Source: an uncultured Clostridia bacterium
Lineage (GTDB): Bacteria > Bacillota > Clostridia > Oscillospirales > JAAYOS01
Assembly: GCA_944387575.1 (NCBI GenBank)
Contig: CALXFK010000035.1
Coordinates: 1 to 47,474 of the forward strand
Reading direction: 5' to 3'
Length of the DNA stretch: 47,474 nucleotides
Part shown: piece after piece, positions 25,032-32,288 of the stretch
How positions within the stretch are numbered: position 1 is the stretch's first letter
Layout of the letters: the number at the start of each line of letters is the position of its first letter
Program-made: the position numbers and the translations under genes
Notes under the pieces: model-generated
The model's input: only the letters and a program-made list of their open reading frames with translations
Databases searched by the model: none
What the model was told of the DNA's origin: nothing

Positions 25032-28000
25032 TGCAATACACGAATGAACAGCTTCTCGCCGTCGAGACGCGAGGTCGGAACCTGCTCGTGTCGGCAGCGG
25101 CGGGGTCGGGCAAGACCCGCGTGCTCGTGGGGCGGGTGCTCGACCGGGTTCTGCGCGAGCAGCTACCGCTCAGCGAATTCCTGATAATCACATTTACCCG
25201 CGCCGCCGCGTCCGAGCTCCGCGACCGGCTCGCCTCCGGCATCTCCGAGCTCGCCGCCCAGTACCCTCAGAACCGCCACCTGCGCCGCCAGCTCTCGCTA
25301 TGTGGCAGCGCGAACATAATGACAATAGACTCGTTTTGCAGCTCGCTTGTGCGCGAGTTCTCACACCTATGCAAGCTCCCCCCCTCCTTCCGCATCGCGG
25401 AGGGCGCAGAGCTCGAGCTGATACGCGAAGAGGCGCTCGCCGCCGCGCTCGAGCGGATATACGGTGAGCAGGACGGGGACGGTGAACTTGCGGCGTTCAC
25501 CGCGTCGCTCTCGTTTGGGCGATTCGACACCAGTATAGTGGGTGCGCTCACCGCCCTGCACCGTGCGGTATACGCCCACCCGTTCCCCGAGGAGTGGATG
25601 GCGCGCTGCTCCGCCGCATACGACGCCCCAAGCTTTGCCGAGACCGGATTTTGTGCGGTGCTCGCGGGCGCTGCGCGCTCAGCCGCGCTCTCCGCGCGGG
25701 ATATGGTCGCCGCCGCGCTACATCTCCTCTACGGTGAACCGGTTCTCGCCGCAAAATACATGCCCGCGTTCAGTTCCGACCTCGAGCTCTGCGACCGGCT
25801 TATCTCTGCGCTCGACGAGGGGTGGGACGAAGCGCGGCGTGCGCTCGACAATGACCCGGTGCGGCTCTCAGCCGCGCCGCGCGGTTACCCCGACCCCGCC
25901 TTCCGTGACAACCTCAAAGCGATGCGCGAGAGCTTCAAGAAGATGTGGACATCGCTTCGTGACAGCTTCTCCGCATCTGCGGAGGAGCTCACCGCAGAAA
26001 TGTGGGCGCAGCGTCCCGCCATCCGCGGCGCGCTGAAGGCGGCGCAGATATTCCACGAGGAGTTCAGCGAGCTCAAGCGCTCGCGTTCGATAGCCGACTT
26101 CGGAGACCTGTCCCGCGCGACCGCCGCCCTTCTGACCCAGCCCGGAGAAAACGGAGAGCACCTTCCCTCAGCCATTGCAGCGGAGGTCGGTGCGCGGTAT
26201 GCCGAAATACTCATCGACGAGTTCCAAGACACGAACAGCGTCCAGACCCTCATTGCCGAGACGCTCACTGCGGACCGGCACTCCCTCTTTATGGTCGGGG
26301 ACGTAAAGCAGTCGATATACCGGTTCCGTCTCGCAGAACCCGAACTGTTCCTCGAGCGTTACCGCCGGTTCAGCCACCTCGACGGCGCGGCGGACGGCGA
26401 AGCCGCAAAGATAATACTCTCAAAAAACTTCCGCTCGTCCGAATGCGTGGTCGGCGCGGTAAACTGGATATTTTCATCGCTCATGCGCGGCGGCGTCGCA
26501 CAGATCTCATACGGCGAGGACGAGCGGCTGTACTGCGGGCGGGAGGACACGCCGTCCCCCGAAATGGTCTGCGAGTTCCACCTGCTCGAACGCTCCGCCT
26601 CCGCCAACGCCTCCGCCACAGGCACGGGTACTGGTACAGGTGCGGATGCAGACACAGGCGACGCGCCAGACTCGCCCGACGCCCTTGAGCTTGAGGCGCA
26701 GTACGTGGCTGGGCGAATCTCGGAGATGCTCGGAACGCTCGAGATACCGGACGAGAGCGGGGACGGCAAGCGTCCGCTGCGCGCGGGCGACGTCGCAATA
26801 CTTCTGCGTAGCACTGCGCGAAGTGCATCCGCATACGAGCAGGCACTTGCCGCGCACGGTATACCCGCATACAGCGGCACAGGAGTGTCGCTCACCGCCG
26901 AGCTCCGCGTTATGGCGTCGCTTCTCGAGGTCATCGAGAACCCGTACCGCGACGTCCCGCTCATAGCGGCACTCCGCTCTCCGGTTTTCGGGTTCAGCTC
27001 GGACGAACTCGCCGAGGTGAGGTGTGCGCGGAAGGACGCCGGTTTCTACGAGGCGCTGCTCGCAGCATCCGAAACGATGCCGCGCGCAAGGGAGTTTCTC
27101 GACACGGTGGCGGCGTTCCGCACCGCCGCCGGACAGATGCCGGTCGACCGCTTGATAATGCGGATATATTCCGAGACCGGGCTGCCCGGAATATACAGCG
27201 CGATGCAGGACGGCGCGCGGCGGCGGGACAACCTGAACCGCCTCTACCAGTGCGCGCGCAGTTACGAGAGCGCAAGCCCGTTCGGGCTCTCCGGCTTTCT
27301 CGACTATCTGCGCCGGTCATTTGGGGACGGTTCTTTCTTCTCGGACACCCCCTCCTCAAGCGACTGCGTCCGCATAATGACCATACACCGCTCGAAAGGG
27401 CTCGAGTTCCCGGTCGTGTTCGTGTGCGGGCTTGCGGGCAAGTTCAATTTTGACGACACACGCGGCGCGCTGCTCACCCATCCGTCGCTCGGCGTCGGAA
27501 TGAAGTACCCCGACCTCGAGCGGGGCTGCATATATTCCTCCGCCCCTTGGCTCGCGCTCTCCTCCGCCCTTCGGGACGAGACGGTCGCGGAGGAGCTCCG
27601 GGTGCTCTACGTCGCGTTCACCCGCGCAAAGGAGAAGCTGGTGCTCACCGGGATGCTTCCCTCAACCACTCAACGCATACCATCGCTCATCACCCCCGAA
27701 CCGGGCGACGAGCTGCTCCGCCGCGCCACCGATCCTCTCCGGCTACTGCTTCCGGTCCTCGCGCGCCATCCGGACGGGCGTCCGCTGCGCGAATTTGCGG
27801 CGGTGAACTTCGACCCGGACGCCTGCGGGAGATTCGAGGTACATATTGCGCAGGTCAGCGCCGAACCCGAGGCGGCACAGGAGGCAGCCGCGCAGGACCG
27901 CCAGCCGATCAGCGAGGAATATCTCCGCGATGTCGCACGTCTGCTCGACTACGAGTATCCGCACACGGCACTCGGGCGGATACCGTCAAAACTCACCGCA

Positions 28001-28648
28001 ACCGAGCTGAAGGGGCACTTTCTCGACAGTGAGGCGGAGGACGATGCTGTTCCCTCCCCCGCCGTATCGCGGTCGCGGTACGCAAACGCGGCGGCGCGCC
28101 AGCTCAGGCGACCTGCATTTGCCGCGGGAGACAGTCTCACCGCCGCCGAACGCGGTACTGCGCTCCACCTCGCAATGCAGCATGTCCACCTCGAAAGCTG
28201 CACCGATGAACGGTGCGTCTCCGCTGAACTAGAGTCACTCCGTGCTCGTGGGATACTGGACGCGAGGCAAGCTGAGGCTGCCGACCCCGTAAAGATAGTG
28301 GAGTTTGCGCGCTCAGGACTCTGCCGGAGGGCTATTGCGAGCGGCACGCTGCGCCGCGAGTTCAAATTCTCGCTTCTCTGCGAGGCGTCAGAATACTACC
28401 CGGAGCTTCCGCGTGGTGAACAGATACTGCTCCAGGGTGTCTGTGACTTCTTCTTCGTGGAAAACGGCGGCATCACCCTTGTGGATTTCAAAACCGACCG
28501 AATCCAGTCCGGCATGGAGGCGGAGCGAGCAGAAGTATACCGCGCACAGCTCGAGTGTTACGCCACTGCGCTCGAGCGGATATTCGATAAGAAAGTACGC
28601 GAGCGCATCATCTGGTTTTTTGAGACCGGCGGTGCGGCATTGCTCTGA
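25031..28648 (+). CDS. addA: Helicase-exonuclease AddAB, AddA subunit
   Basis: This 1205-residue UvrD-type helicase and nuclease is the motor of AddAB. Motifs in order are Walker A AAGSGKT (23-29), the Q-motif region near the start, DEFQDTNS (about 396), GDVKQSIYRFR (about 420), MTIHRSKGLEFPVVF (about 783), VAFTRAKEKL (about 862) and the C-terminal nuclease with GVCDFFF and VDFKTDR (about 1137-1155). The start overlaps the addB stop by one base, so the two subunits are made in step. A Ser/Ala then Thr-Gly repeat linker lies near residues 522-547, just after the ERS segment where relatives carry a variable acidic linker. It is otherwise complete. Confidence 0.97.
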   Translation: MQYTNEQLLAVETRGRNLLVSAAAGSGKTRVLVGRVLDRVLREQLPLSEFLIITFTRAAASELRDRLASGISELAAQYPQNRHLRRQLSLCGSANIMTIDSFCSSLVREFSHLCKLPPSFRIAEGAELELIREEALAAALERIYGEQDGDGELAAFTASLSFGRFDTSIVGALTALHRAVYAHPFPEEWMARCSAAYDAPSFAETGFCAVLAGAARSAALSARDMVAAALHLLYGEPVLAAKYMPAFSSDLELCDRLISALDEGWDEARRALDNDPVRLSAAPRGYPDPAFRDNLKAMRESFKKMWTSLRDSFSASAEELTAEMWAQRPAIRGALKAAQIFHEEFSELKRSRSIADFGDLSRATAALLTQPGENGEHLPSAIAAEVGARYAEILIDEFQDTNSVQTLIAETLTADRHSLFMVGDVKQSIYRFRLAEPELFLERYRRFSHLDGAADGEAAKIILSKNFRSSECVVGAVNWIFSSLMRGGVAQISYGEDERLYCGREDTPSPEMVCEFHLLERSASANASATGTGTGTGADADTGDAPDSPDALELEAQYVAGRISEMLGTLEIPDESGDGKRPLRAGDVAILLRSTARSASAYEQALAAHGIPAYSGTGVSLTAELRVMASLLEVIENPYRDVPLIAALRSPVFGFSSDELAEVRCARKDAGFYEALLAASETMPRAREFLDTVAAFRTAAGQMPVDRLIMRIYSETGLPGIYSAMQDGARRRDNLNRLYQCARSYESASPFGLSGFLDYLRRSFGDGSFFSDTPSSSDCVRIMTIHRSKGLEFPVVFVCGLAGKFNFDDTRGALLTHPSLGVGMKYPDLERGCIYSSAPWLALSSALRDETVAEELRVLYVAFTRAKEKLVLTGMLPSTTQRIPSLITPEPGDELLRRATDPLRLLLPVLARHPDGRPLREFAAVNFDPDACGRFEVHIAQVSAEPEAAQEAAAQDRQPISEEYLRDVARLLDYEYPHTALGRIPSKLTATELKGHFLDSEAEDDAVPSPAVSRSRYANAAARQLRRPAFAAGDSLTAAERGTALHLAMQHVHLESCTDERCVSAELESLRARGILDARQAEAADPVKIVEFARSGLCRRAIASGTLRREFKFSLLCEASEYYPELPRGEQILLQGVCDFFFVENGGITLVDFKTDRIQSGMEAERAEVYRAQLECYATALERIFDKKVRERIIWFFETGGAALL

Positions 28649-28674
28649 TTTTTATAAAAAGATGAAATAAGGGC

Positions 28675-28703
28675 TTGCTTTTTCGCGAAATACGTGGTAG
28701 AAT
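28675..28703 (+). promoter_or_regulatory. Sigma-A promoter of rpmE
   Basis: TTGCTT (28675-28680), a 17-bp spacer and TAGAAT (28698-28703), 63 bp before the rpmE start. Confidence 0.72.
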
Positions 28704-28765
28704 ATTATCCGGCTCTAAGCAAAGTAATTGTGTAAATTCTCATCCATCGAAAGGAATGATAGCAT

Positions 28766-28984
28766 ATGAAAGAGGGAATCCACCCCAACTATCAGCAGAC
28801 GACCATAAAGTGCGCCTGCGGTGCAGTTATCGCTACCGGCTCGACCAAGCAGGACATCAAGGTTGAAATTTGCTCGAACTGCCACCCGTTCTACACCGGG
28901 CGTCAGAAGCTCGTCGACACCGGCGGACGTGTTGACCGCTTCAACAAGAAGTTTGGCTTCGACCAGAACGGTCAGAAAAAGTAA
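28766..28984 (+). CDS. rpmE: 50S ribosomal protein L31, zinc type
   Basis: This 72-residue protein matches L31 along its whole length: MKEGIHPNY at the start, Cys16 and Cys18 in KCACG, Cys36 and Cys39 in [10 protein letters not shown], and the C-terminal [10 protein letters not shown]. The four cysteines mark the zinc-containing (C+) form, which is usually replaced by a cysteine-free paralogue under zinc shortage in many bacteria; no such copy is in the window. It has its own promoter and a strong terminator, so it is monocistronic. AAAGGA lies about 10 nt before the ATG. Confidence 0.98.
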   Translation: MKEGIHPNYQQTTIKCACGAVIATGSTKQDIKVEICSNCHPFYTGRQKLVDTGGRVDRFNKKFGFDQNGQKK

Positions 28985-28996
28985 GTACACATTGCG

Positions 28997-29030
28997 AAAC
29001 GGCAGGGTTTTCACCCTGCCGTTTTATTTT
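28997..29030 (+). terminator. Rho-independent terminator of rpmE
   Basis: ACGGCAGGGT and ACCCTGCCGT form a 10-bp stem (28999-29008 with 29013-29022) with a TTTC loop, followed by a T-rich run. It lies between convergent rpmE and tspO and may also act weakly on the tspO side. Confidence 0.93.
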
Positions 29031-29051
29031 TCGCGAGTATTGTTTTGCCGC

Positions 29052-29537
29052 TCAACCATTTAAAATATAGGTCGCAAGATTCAGGTATCCGGCAAACAGC
29101 AGCCAAAGTATATACGGTATCAGCATATCCCCCGCCGGCTGCGAGATTGCCCGAAAACGCCGCCGTGTAACCAGTACGAGCACCACGAGCAGCAACAGCC
29201 AGAAGAACGAAAGCAGCCGCAGCTCAAGCCTGAAGAATAGCACAGGCCATATGATGTTGACCACGAGCTGCGCCACGTACACCCGCAGAGCCTTCCGCAC
29301 CTGCTCCTCCGGCGCCGCACCGTCCCGCCCGGCTACCCATACGAGCGCTGCCGCTATTCCCATCAGCACGTACAATATCGTCCACACCACCGGGAAAACC
29401 CAGCCGGGTGGCGAGAGTGGCGGCTTTATAAGCTCACCGTATTCTTTTCCGATATTTCCGGATAGAAGCGCCGACAGACCCCCTGCCGCAAGCGCCGCAA
29501 GCACCGATATTACATATGGCTTTACCCTGTTCCACAA
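29052..29537 (-). CDS. TspO/MBR family protein
   Basis: This membrane protein of about 161 residues has five hydrophobic helices and the TspO landmark KPPLSPPGWVFPVVWTILY after the first helix, with the Trp-rich VNIIWPVLFF and the C-terminal LWLLFAGYLNLATYILN. TspO proteins bind porphyrins and sterol-like ligands; in bacteria they are tied to stress and tetrapyrrole regulation, but the biochemical role is uncertain. The start is ambiguous: a GTG at 29546 has no room for a ribosome site, so I chose the TTG at 29537, which has a G-rich stretch about 8 nt upstream. It is transcribed alone, towards rpmE. Confidence 0.9.
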   Translation of the reverse strand: MWNRVKPYVISVLAALAAGGLSALLSGNIGKEYGELIKPPLSPPGWVFPVVWTILYVLMGIAAALVWVAGRDGAAPEEQVRKALRVYVAQLVVNIIWPVLFFRLELRLLSFFWLLLLVVLVLVTRRRFRAISQPAGDMLIPYILWLLFAGYLNLATYILNG

Positions 29538-29778
29538 AATGCACACCCCCCAGTCACAATCTACGCATAACCTGAACCGAATATAACGGAATTATACGCA
29601 GAAGTTTCTCCAATTTCGGCACAGCCGCGCGCAGACGATTTACAACGCAGAAAATTCGTTACAGCCCGCACTCGCTATGTGACTGTTTCGAAAACCTCTG
29701 TGAGCTGCGTGATAGCACGGTAACGGAGTGACTCGTGCAGCGACATTGTGCGGTTTGGCAAACGGTGGTGCAACACTC

Positions 29779-29818
29779 AAAAAAACAGAACGAAGGCGAG
29801 GCATTCTGCCTCGCCTTC
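29779..29818 (-). terminator. Rho-independent terminator of the permease operon
   Basis: GAAGGCGAGGCA and TGCCTCGCCTTC form a perfect 12-bp stem (29792-29803 with 29807-29818) with a 3-nt loop. On the minus strand it is followed by a T-run (29779-29785). It lies 16 bp after the second permease gene. Confidence 0.9.
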
Positions 29819-29834
29819 AAAATACTCGATCGTT

Positions 29835-30728
29835 TTAGCCCTTCAGCGAGCCTATCATGACGCCGGTCACGAAGTACTTCTGCACGAAAGGATATATGCA
29901 GAGTATCGGAGCGGTGGCGACGATGGTGGTGCAGTACTGAACGAGCGGCTTGTAGAGGTCCATCTGGTTGACAGCCTCAGTACCGGAGGTGATCTGCGAA
30001 ACGTCATTCTGTATCAGGATCTCGCGCAGTATCAGCTGCAGCGGGTAGAAACGACGGGTCTTGATGTAGATCATCGCGTTGAACCAGCTATTCCACTGGG
30101 CAACCGCCATGAAGAGTATCAGAACCGCCATGGTCGCCTTAGCGAGCGGCAGGATTATCTTGAACAGAATGGTCATGTTTCCGGCGCCGTCCAGCTTGGC
30201 GGATTCCTCCAGGCTGTCCGGTATCGCCTGTATCGACGTTCTCATAATGACTATGTTGAACACCGACATGCAGCCCGGGACGATAAGAGCAACACGATGG
30301 TCGATCCAGCCAAGGTCACGGATGACCATGTAGGTCGGGATAAGACCGCCGTTGAACATCATCGTGAAGGTCACGAAGAAGACAAGGAAGCTCTTGAAAA
30401 CGAAATACTTACGCGAAAGGATGTAACCGGCAATAGCGGTGGTGACGATACCAAGAAGGGTATTGCAGGTCACGTAAATGAGGGTGTTGCCGTAACCGGT
30501 GGCGATGTTCGGGTTCTTGAACACCAGCGAGTAACCCTTGAGGGTAGCCTCGCCAAGCGGCCAGAATATAACGCCTTCGTTACGAGCAAGATGGGTCGGG
30601 TCGGAGAGGGAGGCCATCAGGACGTGCCAAAGCGGAAGCACGCAGATAAAAGCAATCCCCGCCATGATAATGTAGTTAATTATGTCGAATATTACTTTTC
30701 CGACAGTAGTCTTCTGAACCATTGCCAT
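29835..30728 (-). CDS. Carbohydrate ABC transporter permease, LplC/YtcP type
   Basis: This 297-residue inner permease has six helices and the EAA loop EESAKLDGAGNMTILFKIILP (about 185-205) that docks with the ATPase. The sequence from MVQKTTVGKVIFDIINYIIM onward is typical of the MalG-like YtcP/LplC subfamily, which imports oligosaccharides or polysaccharide fragments. AAGGAGG lies 9 nt before the ATG. It is second in a two-gene operon with the YteP/LplB-type permease. A terminator follows at once; the substrate-binding protein that normally follows this pair is absent, as is an ATPase gene. Confidence 0.94.
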   Translation of the reverse strand: MAMVQKTTVGKVIFDIINYIIMAGIAFICVLPLWHVLMASLSDPTHLARNEGVIFWPLGEATLKGYSLVFKNPNIATGYGNTLIYVTCNTLLGIVTTAIAGYILSRKYFVFKSFLVFFVTFTMMFNGGLIPTYMVIRDLGWIDHRVALIVPGCMSVFNIVIMRTSIQAIPDSLEESAKLDGAGNMTILFKIILPLAKATMAVLILFMAVAQWNSWFNAMIYIKTRRFYPLQLILREILIQNDVSQITSGTEAVNQMDLYKPLVQYCTTIVATAPILCIYPFVQKYFVTGVMIGSLKG

Positions 30729-30746
30729 AACTCTGCACCTCCTTCT

Positions 30747-31712
30747 TTAGAACAAGCTGGTCTCGGAGAAGCGGCGAGCGATCCAGTTGGTCACCAGCAG
30801 CAGCGAGAAGTTGATAACCGAGTTGAACAGTCCGACCGCTGTCGAGTACCCGTAGTTAGCCTCGATAAGACCCTTGCGGTAGGTAAAGCTCGAAATGACG
30901 TCCGCAGTCTCGTAGGTCATCGGGTTGTAGAGAAGTATTATCTTCTCGAAACCGACGCTGAACAGAGAGCCCATCCGCATGATAAGCATGATGATGATGG
31001 TGGGAGTGATGCCCGGGAGGGTTATATGCCAGGTCTGCTTCCAACGACCGGCACCATCTATGACCGCCGCCTCGTAGAGTTCCTGGTCAACTCCGGACAG
31101 CGACGCAAGATAGATTATCGAACCAAATCCTATGCCCGCCCATATATCGGAACTTATGTATATCGTGCGGAACAGATCCGGGTCGCTCAGAAGATTTCGT
31201 TTCTCTCCACCGAGAGCAACGACGATGTTGGTGATGAGTCCGTCCGTGTCGCAGAAGTCGGTTATAAGACCGCAGATAACGACCATCGAGACAAAGTGCG
31301 GAAGGTAGCTCATCGTCTGAACGACTTTCTTGAAGTACTTTGCCCTGACCTCATTGAGCAGCAGCGCGAATATGACCGGTGCCGGGAATGAGAAGATTAT
31401 GGACAGAGCGCTTATAAGGAACGTGTTGCGGATAAGACGCCAGAAATAGTAGCTTCCGAAGAAGTCACGGAAATTCTGGAATCCGACCCACGGGCTTGCA
31501 AAGTAGCCCTTCTTCGGGTTGAAGCTCTGGAACGCCATTATTATTCCGGCCATCGGTATGTAGTTGAATATAACAAAATACACGATTATCGGAATAGCAA
31601 AGACGTAGATCTGCCAGTTCATCCTGAAGTCATGCTTGATGTTCTTAGCCGTAAAAACTTTAGGCTTCGTGGGCTTGACCTGTACCGGCTTCCCCTGTGG
31701 TTTTTCAGCCAT
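30747..31712 (-). CDS. ABC transporter permease, LplB/YteP type
   Basis: This 321-residue permease pairs with the next gene to form the membrane channel of a sugar ABC importer. A basic, Pro/Lys-rich N-terminus (about 1-30) precedes six helices. NYIPMAGIIMAFQSF, FRDFFGSYYFWRLIRNTF and the EAA loop ELYEAAVIDGAGRWKQ are typical of YteP/LplB proteins. The frame is open 13 codons further upstream, but AAGGAGG lies 6 nt before the ATG at 31712, which I take as the start. Its gap to the next permease is 18 nt. A TTGCAA-N17-TATATT promoter with a leader of about 95 nt precedes it. Confidence 0.94.
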   Translation of the reverse strand: MAEKPQGKPVQVKPTKPKVFTAKNIKHDFRMNWQIYVFAIPIIVYFVIFNYIPMAGIIMAFQSFNPKKGYFASPWVGFQNFRDFFGSYYFWRLIRNTFLISALSIIFSFPAPVIFALLLNEVRAKYFKKVVQTMSYLPHFVSMVVICGLITDFCDTDGLITNIVVALGGEKRNLLSDPDLFRTIYISSDIWAGIGFGSIIYLASLSGVDQELYEAAVIDGAGRWKQTWHITLPGITPTIIIMLIMRMGSLFSVGFEKIILLYNPMTYETADVISSFTYRKGLIEANYGYSTAVGLFNSVINFSLLLVTNWIARRFSETSLF

Positions 31713-31814
31713 AACTTGCCTCCTTACATGTTGTGCCAGCGCTTCCGCCACATTCCCGGGGTTGGAAGCATCCTCCAGGACTGTCGCTTGGCCGCACGGC
31801 TATCTTCCATGAAT

Positions 31815-31843
31815 AATATACTATGTCTTTGTGCAAATTGCAA
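31815..31843 (-). promoter_or_regulatory. Sigma-A promoter of the permease operon
   Basis: On the minus strand, TTGCAA (31838-31843), a 17-bp spacer and TATATT (31815-31820), about 100 bp before the first permease start. Confidence 0.7.
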
Positions 31844-32216
31844 TACCTTTTGAGGAACTTTCACAAATTTATTCTCCTTGTAACATTTGCCAATCCCCTT
31901 TTGACCCCATAAAAGGCACATTTTCGACATTTTCCCGCATTTCTCTTTTACTTCTTTTACTCCGTTTTTCGCTTTAAAGCGCCGTACAAATTTCTTTATT
32001 TCCAATAGTGCCGCCTTTTTATGGAATATTTTTTGTCACTTTTTATAGCGCACATTTCTGTGTAAATAATTTGCGGCTTCGAAAATGATTTTTGTTGAAA
32101 GCGCCCACTCGCCGGAAAGCGTTCGTGCGTTTGGTGAATATTACAACAACAACGCTCATTTTTCCGAAAAACAGAGGCATGGACCGCTTTTTTTGTCGCT
32201 GAATACGGTATCAATA

Positions 32217-32243
32217 TTGACACGCACGGACAAAAAGTATAAT
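32217..32243 (+). promoter_or_regulatory. Promoter of alaS
   Basis: A perfect TTGACA (32217-32222) and a perfect TATAAT (32238-32243) are separated by a short 15-bp spacer, 45 bp before the alaS start. Confidence 0.68.
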
Positions 32244-32288
32244 ATGTATAAGATATTTCCACGCAGAATTTATGAGGTGTGTTTTAAT

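Larger units (their letters stand above)
31713..32288. other. 576-bp intergenic region between permease operon and alaS
   Basis: This is the longest gene-free stretch and is clearly more AT-rich than its neighbours. It holds the divergent promoters of the permease operon and alaS. Within the permease leader, GCTTCC and GGAAGC can pair across about 17 nt. I see no T-box sequence (the conserved GGGTGGNACCGCG block is missing), no tRNA and no credible small gene. Confidence 0.6.

Noticed and set aside
31724-32005. Minus-strand frame of 93 codons upstream of the permeases
   Set aside because: It overlaps the permease promoter and leader, has Lys-rich low-complexity sequence typical of AT-rich intergenic DNA, and has no ribosome site.
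32210-32288. T-box riboswitch upstream of alaS
   Set aside because: The conserved T-box block and a terminator/antiterminator pair are absent; the promoter lies only about 45 bp from the start.
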